From Heterohyrax brucei (lineage: Eukaryota; Chordata; Mammalia; Hyracoidea; Procaviidae): a DNA stretch of 64,000 bases. Shown here piece by piece: positions 48,563-59,640 of this stretch; within the stretch, counting starts at the first letter, position 1; each line of letters opens with the position of its first letter. The stretch lies in assembly GCA_028571685.1 (NCBI GenBank), contig CM053152.1, forward strand, positions 20,096,001 through 20,160,000. Reading direction: 5' to 3'. The notes under the pieces are model-generated. The model did no database searches. It had not been told where the DNA came from and saw only the letters and a list, made by a program, of their open reading frames with translations. Position numbers and translations under genes: made by a program.

Positions 48563-48599
48563 GCCAGCCAAGCCAAGTGCCGACTAGGGTCGCCATGAG
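48563..48599 (-). repeat. Micro-insertion 2 (37 bp) in L1, internally inverted
   Basis: Antisense tail GCCAGCCAAGCCAAGTGCCG is joined to ACTAGGGTCGCCATGAG, which is in the opposite (sense) orientation of the SINE 3' region. The perfect 11-bp duplication TCAAACTGGAT flanks it (48552-48562, 48600-48610). The L1 at 62222-62250 lacks it. Confidence 0.9.
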
Positions 48600-50681
48600 T
48601 CAAACTGGATAAAAGACCTAAATGTCAAATCTAAAACGATAAAGCTCATCCAAGAGAAAGTAGGAACAACAATGGAAGGTTTAATACACAATGCAGACAG
48701 ACTTCAAAATCTGTCAAACAAACCAGTCATCAGAAGAGAAAATAGATAAATGGGAAGTGGTAAGAATCAATCACTTTTGCTCATCCAAAGACTTTATTAA
48801 TAGAATTAAAAGGCCACCTTTTAAAATATTTGACAACTCTATGTCAGACTGATGCCTGATCTCCATGATCTATAAGATATTATAAAATATCAATAGCCAA
48901 GCCAAGTCATCCAATTAAGCAATGGTCAAAGGAGATGTACAGACATTTCTCTAAAGAGGAGACCCAGGCAGCCAAAAAACACATGCGGACATGCTCATGA
49001 TCATTAGCTATTTAAGAAATTCAAATCAAAATGACAATGAGATACCATCTCTCCTCAACAAAGTTGGCCATGATCCAAAAAACACAAAACAACAGATGCT
49101 GGAGAGGCTGTGGAGAGATTGGAACTCTCCTACACTGGTGGGATTGCAAAATGGTGCACTCTGTTTGGAAAGCAATCTGGCGCTCCCTTAAAAAGCTGGG
49201 TGTAGATATACCATATGACCCAGTAATTCCACTACTTGGAATATATCCTACAGAATCAAAGCCATTCACACCAACTGATACATGCACACGAATGTTTATC
49301 ACAGCACAGCCCACAACAGCAAAAAGATGGAATCAACCCAGATGCCCAACAACAGAGGAATGGATAGGTAAACTATGGTATATATACTCAGCAGAACACT
49401 ATGCAGTGATAAAGAACAACGATGTTTGCAGAAAACATCTCTTAACCTGGTTTCAACTGGAGGACATTATGTTGAGTGAAAGTAGTGAGCAACAAAAGGA
49501 CAAATATTGTATGAGACCCCTACAATAAGAACTTAAAAACAGACTCATGGGTAGAAGAAAAGACTCTTTGAAGGCTGCAAGAGTGGGAAGGGAGGGAGGG
49601 TAAGAGGGAAAGAGTTTAGATTAGATAGTTAACAGAAATCTGGTGGGGTGAAATCGGTGACAGCACACATTAGAAAGAAGATCAATAATAACTGGACCTT
49701 AACCCAATATTGCAAGGACAGAGTAACTGGGGTAGGGGGTCAGGGACCATGCTCTCAGGCAAAATCAAAGCCAATTGGCACAGCTAGCATTTTGCTAATG
49801 AGGCTCTCTGCACCCCTCATCAGTGAGTGGCATCTGGGGTCTTAAAAGCTGCCAAACTGCCATCTGAGGATACAGCAAATGGTCCCAACTCAACAGGAAC
49901 AGATGATCACAAGGACAAGAACGACATGGGGAAAAGAGAACCCAGAAGACACAGGGACCCAAGTGAGTGGGTCTGTACATCGATTTGTGACCAGAAGAAC
50001 CAGATGATGCCCAGCCACCACCAGTGACAGCCACGATGGACCTCACAAAGTGGAGTCTCACTGGCAATAAGAGAATAAATAGGGGTGTACGCTGAGATCT
50101 TCAACATAAGACCGATTCTGATGGTCCAGATACTTCGGAGTTCCTCTGGAAGTACAGCCCCTGACGCTCATGCTGTCCCAGTCCATAAATCCTAATGAAG
50201 GTCAACTTTTCCATCAACAATGAATTCGCGGTGCAGAGTATCTTGTGGGAATTTTATGGTTCTATGCATCTATAGGATGTTATCCTGCTGACCTCTTACT
50301 AGAGGAAGGGGGAGTGGGTGGAGAGTAGGGGATAGGAGGTTGTTAGGAAGATAGGACATGTATGGAGCAGAGAGGAGGTGTGTGCTGTCACTAGGCAGAG
50401 AGAGAAGCGGGGCTGCATATAGGTGAGCATGCAACTTTATATGGGAATGTACATTTTCATTCAATCATAATTAAAAAAAGAATTAAATAGCTTATGTATT
50501 ATAAGTGGATACTGTCTAAAATACTATAAAGAAATTCAGAGATTATTTCTGTGTAATTTTACATGGTAATATGAAAATACTAGTTTCTTTTGCAAACATA
50601 TTTTCAGCACCAGATGAAAATTTTTTGAGCTATGTCTTTGTTGTATATTTTTCTTATAAAACTATAGATACTAGAGACACA

Positions 50682-50716
50682 TAATTTAGTGGTACTCGGC
50701 TTGGCTTAATTTAGTG
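50682..50716 (+). repeat. Micro-insertion 3 (15 bp) with 10-bp target duplication
   Basis: GTACTCGGCTTGGCT (50692-50706) lies between two perfect copies of TAATTTAGTG (50682-50691, 50707-50716), in unassigned sequence just beyond the L1. Confidence 0.75.
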
Positions 50717-51114
50717 TATTTGTTAATCACTGAACAGTGTTCGTTTTTATGTCATGTAGTTTTGTCTTATGAATTGCATAGGTGAAACAAATGACACAAC
50801 ACTGGTGGTGTAGCAGCGTGATTACTGGTATCATCTGATTCAGTAGCTTTAGAACTGAGTCAAGCTAATCTTCCATAAGCCTTATTTATTTCTTTTTAAA
50901 ACTGAGATTATGACAGTTGACCTCCTAGGCGTTACAGGTCTAGATTCAATAATCTTTTGAGATCTTTTAATAGACTTCTGTTAGTTTATGTTAAACTGTG
51001 TGTAGTTTGAAAGTCTTCAGGTGCTTTGAAAGAATTTTAACTACTAATGTTCTGATTGATTTACTTTAATTAAAATATGTTCAAGTAGTTAACACTACAC
51101 AGCTACACTTCTAG

Positions 51115-51349
51115 AAACCTCAGTGGCATGGTGGTTAAGTGCTGCATCTGCTAACCAAAAAGTCAGCAATTCAGATCTGCCAGACAACTGCTTGTAAACT
51201 CTGTAGACCAATTCTACACTATCTTATAGGGTCGCTGTTGGGTTGGAATCATCTCTATGGCAGTGGATATTGAATTAGTCTTTTGGAAACCCTAGTGGCA
51301 TGGTGGTAAAGTCCTACATCTGCTAACCAAAAGATCAACAGTTCAAATC
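51115..51349 (+). repeat. AfroSINE (51115-51272) and AfroSINE head fragment (51286-51349)
   Basis: The first is full length (GAAACCTCAGTGGCATGG to the GGGTCGCTGTTGGGTTGG region). The second stops after TCAACAGTTCAAATC, where L1 3'UTR sequence begins. Confidence 0.88.
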
Positions 51350-52080
51350 TTGTGTCCATTTAACCAGCTCTCACCTTCCTCTGCCTTCTCATCTTGCCTA
51401 TAGAAAAGAGTTGCCCAAGTTGCCCAGTTGGTCTCCTGCATCTACTTAAGCCAATTAAATACACTCTTTTCCAGTATCATTTTATATCTTACAGACCAGT
51501 TTATTCTTTGTCTGAGGATCTGGCTTTGAGAATGATTTCAATTCTGGGCTAACAGATTCTGGAGGCCATGTCTTCAGGGGACCTTGAGTCTGTCAGACCA
51601 TCAGGTGTGGTCTTTTTACTAGAGTTTGAGTTCTGCACTCCACATTTTTCCTGATCGCTCAAGGACTCCTTGTTGAATTCCCTGTAAAGGCAGTCATTGG
51701 TCGTAGCCACCCACCATCTAATTCTTTTGGTCTCGTGCTGATTTAGCATCTTATTTATGTGTCCTTTCTATCTCTTGGGATCATATTTTCCTTACATCTT
51801 TGTTCTTCTTCATTCTTTGATCCAGGTGGGTTGAGACCAATTGATGCTTCTTAGATGGTCGCTTACTAACTTTTAAGAGCCTACACACCCTCACCAAAGT
51901 AGGGTGCAGAACATTTTCTTAATGTGCTTTGTTATGCCAGTTGACCTAGATGTTCCCTGAAACCATGGTCCCCAGATTCCTGTCTGTACTGTTCTGTCCC
52001 TTGAAGTGTTTAGTTATATTTAGGAAATTTCTTACCTTTTGGTTTAACATGGATGTTCTGACTTTTCCTCTACTGTGTGT
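51350..52080 (-). repeat. L1 3'UTR fragment
   Basis: Parallel copy of 11285-11905 in the same antisense orientation: GTTGAGACCAATTGATGC, TTAGATGGTCGCTTACTAAC, GACCTAGATGTTCCCTG. It extends further left (AACCAGCTCTCACCTTCCTC). Confidence 0.65.
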
Positions 52081-52337
52081 TGTCCCTTTCTCCTTGGATG
52101 TGTCTAATATCCTTAGATTTATAATGTCCTAAGACATTCTTAGGAATGTTGCATAAATGCCCTCTATCTTATGTGTCAAATCAGAATAAAGACTGTGAAC
52201 AGTTGGACTAAATGTTCTATGAGGTTATTTCAGTACTTTGCTTTAGCTATAGAAAGCTTTCCCAAGACCATAATCCTCAGTTTTAAATAAAATTAAAAAT
52301 TGCTTCTACTGAAATGAAAATAATGAAACTATACAAT

Positions 52338-53230
52338 ACAAAGGGTCTTCTGATAAGTATGCCCTGTCTTTTAACTTGAATAAAACAAGTTGTATAAATG
52401 ATACGGTTTTGTTTTCTTGTTTTGGAGCACATTTGATGGCATTATAGTGTGGAATAGAACTTTGAGTAAATGGCTGCCCCAGCACCTTCCAAACGAGGCT
52501 CAATTTATCATTATCATAACCCAATATCTTTCCCCATTGGTAGTCACAGTCTCTCCCCATTCATCTTGGAAAAAAATAAAGGCCAATGATCCCACCAGAC
52601 CAAAATCTACACCAAATGGTAACTTTTGGGGGATAAAGTGGAAGTTCTTGAATCTGCATTGGATTCTCATTGCTCCAAATGCGACAATTTTGTTTGTTAA
52701 CAAAACCGTTCGTCCAAAAATGGGCCTCATTGCTGAAGATGATTTTTGGCCAAAAGCAGTGTCAAGTTCCAATTGCTCCAGAGTCAAGTAAGCAAATTTA
52801 CAGCATAATCTATGGTTGTTGGACTTCAGTTCTTGAGTTGAAACAATTTTATAAGGGTAAACCTTCAAGTTCACGTGCAAAATCTTCCAAATTATGGTCG
52901 ATGAAAGGCCTAGTTATTGTGTTCAGCAAGAAACTGATTGGGATGGTTTCTCACATACAATCTGATGAACAGTGATGATGTTTTCACTGGAACATGTGGT
53001 TTGTTGGCACACAGGTGTTGTGTGATTGGAAATAGACCCAGTTGTCTCAAATTTTTTGATTAAGTGTTGAATTATTATCTTGGTGGAACAATTATGCTCA
53101 TCATAAATGCCATGTAATACACAGAATGTTTGATGAACAGAACACCAATTCTGATAATAAACTTCAGTAATTTCTACTTGTTTGGGAATCATGTAACTTT
53201 TCTTGGCTATTTGTCAAGACTAATAAAACA
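52338..53230 (-). mobile_element. Tc1/mariner-superfamily DNA transposon remnant
   Basis: A degenerate transposase on the minus strand occupies the interval. The left end AAAGGGTCTTCTGATAAGTATG may be a terminal sequence. A matching inverted terminus was not found on the right. Confidence 0.75.
52380..53192 (-). pseudogene. Mariner-like transposase, frameshifted
   Basis: N-terminal part, 53192-52923: a helix-turn-helix region with HLIKKFETTGS, followed by the expected spacing to YPYKI and LTLEQLELD (52860-52780). The catalytic part shifts frame near 52750: FSNEAHF (codon at 52729-52731 is AAT) where relatives carry FSDEAHF, so the first catalytic Asp is Asn. VNKQNCRIW-type and NGERYWVMI segments follow. 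Relatives are cut-and-paste transposases of IS630/mariner type. No continuous frame remains. Confidence 0.8.
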
Positions 53231-53743
53231 ATGTGATAAACATGGCTGCTATAGCTTCACAAATATGGCCTCTGTGAGCTGTCAAAGATAAGATATCCTT
53301 GTTGGAAGATCCTTCAGTTAACTCTGGGAGTATCCATGGTATTATAGCAGTATCTCAGTTGAAGAATGACCGGTTTTAATACCGTTAAAATTATAGTGTT
53401 AGGAAGTTGGTTTAAAATAATAACTTGATCAGAAAATTTGAGGAGTCTTGTCTTATGAGTTTCACTGTCAATGAGTTCTTTCCTAATGTGTCTTAAGAAG
53501 GATTACAATTGCTAGCAGAAAGTAGGGGCAAGGGATACACTCTTGTCTCCTGAAAGGAATGAACATGAAGAGCAAATAAGAAAATCTACTGTTTTCTTTA
53601 ATGAATAGGATTAAGAGGATACAGGAATTAAAGTTAACAGAACAATTCTTATAAAATCCTGATGAGAAAGTACAGCTAAAATATAAGCAGTAGAGCCTGG
53701 CCTATACCCTTCTGTAAAAATTATCAAGGTAAGGCTTAAGTGA
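53231..53743. other. No feature recognised
   Basis: AT-rich; no open frame of note. Confidence 0.5.
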
Positions 53744-53912
53744 GAACTAAACCAAACCAATACCTGTTGCTGTTGAATCGACTCTGACTTACAGCAATGC
53801 TATAGTATAGAGTAGAACTACCCAATAGGGTTCCTAAGGAATCACTGGTGTATTCAAACCTCTGGTATTTTAGTTGGTAGGTGAGTTCTAAACCTCCATG
53901 CTATCAATAATA
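53744..53912 (-). repeat. AfroSINE
   Basis: ACCAAACCAATACCTGTTGC tail side, GAATCGACTCTGACTTACAG, and degraded head side to about 53912. Confidence 0.85.
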
Positions 53913-55157
53913 CAAATGATAAATAGAATGTATCTAATTGATTGCTCATTTAATTGAACTAGAAAATAAGCCATATTTTATGCTGGTTACATTTTCATCT
54001 TGGAAAGTGAGCCTTCCACATAGTCAAAATACAGTGCAATAGCCAAGAGCAATTCTGGAAGATGGCAACATGCATTGGACTAGATTCCTAAATCTACTTA
54101 CACATATACCAAAAAGTACAAAAGATCTGTGCTTAGCCCTGTGAGACTGAATTTGTGGGCAGTGAATACGAGCAAGGACCAGTAGATAGACACAAATCAA
54201 TGATGAGGACCGTAGATAGAAAATTTCTTCTGTGGTCCCTGCTTCTCCCTTTCTGTCACAGTGAACTGTTGGCTATTGCAGACTACATTAGTGGGGAACA
54301 AAGAATAACAGTTGTAATGCAGCCTGCTCTGCCAGTGAACACGTGGCTTGCCTGTGCACAAGGAAGGGCCACTAGCTTAACCCTAACTTTGAAATGAGGA
54401 AGAAATCTCCTTAATAATCTGTTTTGAGTATGCGTGCCATGCCCCACCCCTCTAAATCTCCTGGCATGACAAAAAGATAACTGTCATGGTGTCAGATGAC
54501 CCATGACTCACTTCAGCACAGGGAAAGGCTCCAAGATAAGTAAGCCCTGATATATCAAGGGAGAGAGCAATGAACAAAGAAGACTGCACCTAGCACCTTG
54601 GGCAGTTCATCCAGTATGGGCTTTCTGATTAGTTTGGGAGCCACTAAAAGATGAAAATGTATGCCCCATCCTCACACCAGAGGAGAGAATGATAACCAAA
54701 TAATGAAGACTGCACCTTCTGCAGGATGAATTGATTAGTGGATGTTCTGTGTTCTGACTGGGAGCCATTGAAGGTTGGAAAACTTGGTTTGGACTTTCAG
54801 AAACAGATCTGTCAGAGAGGAAGTTGGCTATCTAATGGAAGGGAGTGATTAAAGTTTGAAGATGATGACCACCTAAGAGTTTTCTTTCAGAAAGTAGTGA
54901 TGTTAAAAACACTGAACACTTGGAAGACTAAAGAAAGCCAACAGCTTCTGAAACTCTAATATTGTGGTTTCAAGGAAAAAAATCACAAGGCACACAAAAT
55001 GGAAATGATGGCTCACCCAAGTGAATAAGATGGAGGGAGAGGAACTGCTTCTGTGGAAGGCTAAAAAATATGATATGATATTAAACTAGCTCAAAGAATT
55101 AAATGAAATCAAGAATCTGATGCATTAACACAATGAGGATTTAAACAAGGAGATAAA
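53913..55157. other. Unassigned
   Basis: One 80-codon plus frame (54155-54397) without recognisable motifs. Could be old LTR or ERV interior; nothing diagnostic. Confidence 0.4.
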
Positions 55158-55347
55158 TCAACCCCATTGACATCAAGTTCATTCTGATTCACAACAGCCA
55201 TATTGGATACAGTAGAACTGCCCCATAAGGCTTCTAAAGTTGGAAATAGACTGCCACATCTTTCTTTGGAACAGCTGGTAGATTCACATTGCCAACCTTT
55301 AAGTTAGCAGTGGAGTGCTTAACTACTCTCCAACCAGGGCCCCTTGA
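55158..55347 (-). repeat. AfroSINE, long form, full length
   Basis: GACATCAAGTTCATTCTGATTC, GAAATAGACTGCCACATC and ACCTTTAAGTTAGCAG; head end CCAACCAGGGCCCC. Confidence 0.9.
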
Positions 55348-55349
55348 AT

Positions 55350-56481
55350 AGTGAGATAGACACTATAAAAATAAATTCTAGAACAGAAAAAAATACAATA
55401 ATTGAAATGAGAAAGTTATCAGAAGGACTGAACAACATGTTTGAGCAGAAGAAGAATGAATGAACTAGTGGACAAGGTAATAGAAATTACAGAGGCTGAA
55501 GAAAAACAAGGGAGAAGAATCAAGACCCTTGAGTTCAGTTAATTGGAATTACGGGGAAACATGGAGCAAGCCAACATAGGCATCATGGGAACCTCAGAAG
55601 GAAAGGAGCCATAGGGACAGGCTATGGGTACAAATAACGACAGAAAACTTCTGAAGAAGGAAATGTATATACATATTCAGGTAGGATAAGCTTTTTGATC
55701 CACACTGAGACATGTTATAATCAAGCTCTCTTAAAAAAGAACAAAATTCCAAACAGTAGAAAGAAGCAGTCATGTACAAAGGATCCCCAGTAACAAATAT
55801 TACCAATTTCTCCTCAGAAACCTAGGAAACTATTAGGCAATAGAATGACATACTCAAAATGCTGAAAGAACTGTCAACTAAGAATACAATATCTGACACA
55901 ACTGTCTTTCAGGAATGAGGACAAAATCAAGACATTCCCAGATAAACAAAAGCTCAGGGAGTTCATAACTTCTTGACCTCCATTACATGATAAGGTTTTT
56001 TTTTTTTTTTTTTTGCTTGTTAATGCTAGTTCTTATGCCCTCCAAAGCTTTACAGTGACAAATGCATTAAAAAGTAAATACTAATGTATGTTGCAGTGAA
56101 CATGACATAGGAAGACATAATTCGTAATAAATGATTGGGGGGAGGAATGGCATAAGAAAGAGTTTTTGTTTCTGAAGTTAAATTGATATAGACTTAATTC
56201 AAGTTTTGATAAACGCAAGATGTTAATGTAATGCTTATGGTAATCACAAAGAAAATATCTACAAATACAAGAGGAAAAGTGAAAGAAATCAAAATGGTTC
56301 AGTACAAAACTCAGGAAAACAAACTTTGACAATATTAGAGGAAATAAGAGTAAAAGAAGGTACAAGATGAATACAAATAACAAAGTGGCAGAAGTCCTTA
56401 TGTACAATTATAGTGAATATAACTGACCTGAGTCTATCAGAAGACAGAGACAAGTAGAACTAATTAAGAAAACAGGATTCA
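55350..56481 (+). mobile_element. Ancient L1/HAL1 fragment (ORF1 C-terminal region, start of ORF2)
   Basis: ORF1-like order: CATAGGCATCATGGGAACC, ACATGTTATAATCAAGCTC, ACAAAATCAAGACATTCCC, AGATAAACAAAAGCTCAGGG. It then passes an inter-ORF region with a poly(T) run (55988-56013) and ends in what looks like the start of ORF2. It belongs to an older L1 group than the three long copies and is the target of the L1 at 56482. Confidence 0.7.
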
Positions 56482-57465
56482 GGGGTGGAGTCAAGATGGC
56501 GGACTAAGCACACATCTCCCTATATCCCTCTGGAAACGAAGACCTAAATTGATAATCAAACAGAGTCTTCTGATCACCTAATAAGCCCCAGGACACGGCA
56601 CAGGGCTATTAATTTGAACATCATACCACTGAGTGAAAAACCTCCTCTCTTTCACTGACTCCTGCTCCTGGCTAGCCCTGGCTGTCACAGACTGAAGGTA
56701 AACACACCATTTTGACTTCTTTTTTCTCTGTCTTGGCCGGTGGGCGGAGCTGGGTCTTGCCTAGCATCTAGAGTCAGACACGCTGCTGGGGGGATAGGCA
56801 AGCAAAATTCTCATATTTTGAGAGCCAGGCTTTGGACTCTGTTAATCTAGCCACTTTGGGCCTGTCTTCTTATCTCTGCCACAGTGGGGTTTGTACGGAT
56901 TTGTACTGCCAGTGTTGGGTACAGAGATTTTAGCAGGACCTAATTCTTAACCTGGGAGCTAGCACCTGCAAAAAGGACAGCACTTCTCCAACAGAAAAGC
57001 AGTAATTTACATGGTGCAACCTACGGTGGAGGCCCCACAACAGAGGCAGAGGAATCACTAACTCTAGGCACCTTTAGCCCCTCTATCTGCTGCCTGTGCG
57101 GAGGGTGCCATCTTGGATATGGTGGCCACAGTTGGACCCAATTCATAGCTTGGGAGCCAGAGACTGCCCACAGGAGAGGGCTTTTCTACCACAAAAGCAG
57201 TACTCTACACAGTGTCACCTAAGGCTGGGCCCTGTCAGCAGAGGCCAACAGGGCAGTAGCATTGCTGTATTCTGAACTAGTTTGTTTCATCTGGGGTTGG
57301 ATATAGTGGTGCTTATTTTGCCATTTGGGAAGAGGGACTTCTACACCTGAAAACCTGACTGACTTGGGAAGTGGTCAGATAACTTTTGCTTCACATTTTA
57401 AGACAGCCTAGAGAAACATCTGCAGTCCATCCTCACAGTACCTCTTTCAGCCCCTACTTACTTAC
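56482..57465 (+). promoter_or_regulatory. L1 5'UTR (internal promoter region)
   Basis: It begins GGGGTGGAGTCAAGATGGCGG, containing AAGATGGCGG, a match to the YY1-type site near the start of L1 promoters in other mammals. It is colinear with 29851-30921. Confidence 0.7.
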
Positions 57466-58422
57466 ATGGGACCCAAAAAGCAACAGAGACTTGTGGCATA
57501 CAAGAAATCACCCATGGCTTCAGAAGGCTCCCAAACAAAGCAACCAAGGAGTTTTTCAGATGAAGAAATTTTTATGAAAGCATCAGAAAGTGAATACAAA
57601 ATGATTATATACAGAGCCCTTCTAGACCTTATACAAAATGCAGCAGAACAAAAGGAGAAATTAAACAAGCTGTTCGATCTGATGGAACACCAGTACTCTG
57701 AAATCCAACAGATCAAGAACAAAATCAAAGACATAGAAACTTCCATGCAAAGCCAAGAAAACAAAATGGAACAAATGGAAAAAAGAATTTCTGATTTGGA
57801 AGACAGAGCTACTGATGCCAGCGTCTATGAGCAGAAATCAGAAAAAGAAACAAGAAAAATGAAGCATTAAGAAGCACGCGGGACTCTATTAAGAGGAACA
57901 ACCTTCGATTAATTGGAGTCCCTAAACAGGGTGAGACACCTGAGAACACGGAGAGTATTGCTGAAGAGCTGCTGACAGAAAACTTCCCAGAAATCATGAA
58001 GGAAGAGAATATAAACATCTCAGATGTATATCATACATCACCTAACATAGATCTAAAAAAAGAAGACTCCAAGACATATTATAATCAAGCTCAACAAAAT
58101 GAAACATAAGCAGAAACTTTTAAAGGCAGCAAGACTCAAAGCAAAGCTAACATTCAGAGGGAAATCCTATAGGCTGTCATCAGATTTCTCAGCAGAAACC
58201 ACGCTGGCATGGAGACAGTGGCATGACACATTCAAAGCCTTGAAGGAGAAGAACTTCCAACCAAGAATTATATACTCTGCAAAACTATCTTTCAAATACA
58301 AAAATGAAATTAAGACATTCCCAGATAAACAGAAACTCAGAGACTTTGTAAAAACCAAACCAAAGCTGCAAGAAACACTGAAAGAAGTTCTTGACTCTGG
58401 CTTAGAAAAACGAAACCCCTAA
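57466..58422 (+). pseudogene. L1 ORF1, two or three frameshifts
   Basis: ATG at 57466 (MGPKKQQ), unbroken to 57870: a basic N-terminus, then a heptad coiled coil from about residue 55 to 130 (KLNKLFDLMEHQYSEIQQIK, ISDLEDRATD). An RRM-like part follows in another frame (57890-58030, LIGVPKQGETPENTES). The C-terminal domain is open at 58099-58422 (FQPRIIYSAKLSFKYKNEIK). Total length of about 318 codons is close to normal for ORF1. Confidence 0.93.
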
Positions 58423-59109
58423 CTTTATATCTTAGAACGACACACTACTCAGAACTCTACTCAGTTAGGGAAGGCTCCAAAGTCAATCACAGCTTTAATA
58501 TGGAAAGAAGCAATCCAGTGATTATCATGAAAACTATGGTGCCATCATATTAAAAAGAGGGATGTACTACAGTTGTTATAGTCCTTCCAAATGGAGAGGA
58601 AGATGACAAAACTGGTAGTAATTAAAATTGGGTTTATATACAGTTTATTAAGAGGGATCATGGGTCAGCTGTAAAGCACAACAAAGATGTATCATACCAT
58701 TTCAAGAATTGTAACACAGGAGTCTCAACGACTACAAAACCAGCTCTGAAAAAGGTGAAAAATCAACTCACAAAACGGAATGTCCCAGAACAGACTAATA
58801 AGAACAACAGAGAAAACATCAACACAAGAATAAACATATCACAATGGCAGCAGTGAACACATACCTCTCAATAATTACATTGAATGTGCATGGACTGAAT
58901 GCGCCAGTAAAGAGTCATCGAGTGACATCTTGGATCAAAAGACATGACCCATCCATATGTTGTCTACAAGAAACTCACTTGAGACATAAAGATAGAAAGA
59001 AACTGAAAATTAAAGGATGTAAGAATGTAAATCAAGCTAACAATGAACAAAGAAGAGCAGGTGTGGCATGCAAAATCCACCATCATGGACAAAGATGGGC
59101 ACTATTTGT

Positions 59110-59640
59110 CTTAGGCTGGGTTTTCTAGGGAAGCAAAACCAGCAACAAATGTAGGTACATGGAAAGATTTATAATATATATAGAGATAGATAAATAGATA
59201 CAGATATAGGAAACAGCTCATCTAATCACAGAAGCTGAATGTCCCAAGCTCTGGCACAAGCCTCACGTGGTCATGGAAGTTGAAGAACCCAAAGTCAGAA
59301 GTCAGAGACCAGAGTTCTAGATCACCGGTTCTGTAGGTCAGTGGATCCCAAGCTGGTGGCGAGAAGCAGCAGACGCTGGCGAACCCAGGATCGGCAGGTC
59401 AGGGAGCAGGGCTCTCAAGTGCTGACTGTAAGGACTGATGAGTCCAACAGCTGCTAGTTCAAGTTCCGGAACCAGACACTGGAAGAAGAGAGCAGGAGGT
59501 CCTGGCCATTTGAGCAACCAGCAGCCGCAGTAAAAGGTTGCGAGATGAGAGCCGAGGGGCAGGGAGCCACCACAAACCCCACCCTGCCACTTAATACAGC
59601 AGCCAAATATGTAGTAGCCAAGTTAACATAATCCTGACCA
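59110..59640 (-). repeat. LTR family C, inserted in L1 ORF2
   Basis: Minus-strand copy of the LTR at 38497-39003, from GTCTTAGGCTGGGTTTTCTAG (59109) to TAACATAATCCTGACC (59640). L1 sequence is continuous across it: GGGCACTATTT / ATTATTTATTGCTGAAAGG. A GATA-type repeat lies at 59170-59205. Confidence 0.88.

Larger units (their letters stand above)
45633..49530 (+). pseudogene. L1 ORF2 (endonuclease-reverse transcriptase), moderately decayed
   Basis: ORF2 makes the nick and copies L1 RNA at the target. Seen: endonuclease motifs SIITLNVNGLNAP (45655), LQETHL (catalytic Glu retained), NFNTPLS (Asp of the DFN-type motif reads Asn-Phe-Asn), SRIDHVLGH and SDHKAI; polymerase box FADDTIVY (about 47758-47781); C-terminal Cys/His-rich region around 49030-49500. 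Stops (for example at 45926) and the insertions at 45983 and 48563 break the frame. The start chosen aligns with the ATG at 58844. Confidence 0.92.
45236..50475 (+). mobile_element. L1, 5'-truncated, with ORF2 and complete 3'UTR
   Basis: It starts in the inter-ORF region (CAGAATCCTATTTAGTTAAGG), carries ORF2 and a 3'UTR that ends near an A-rich run (about 50470-50490). It holds two clear micro-insertions (45983-46010, 48563-48599) and one doubtful one (48893-48906), all with the same tail motif. Confidence 0.95.
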
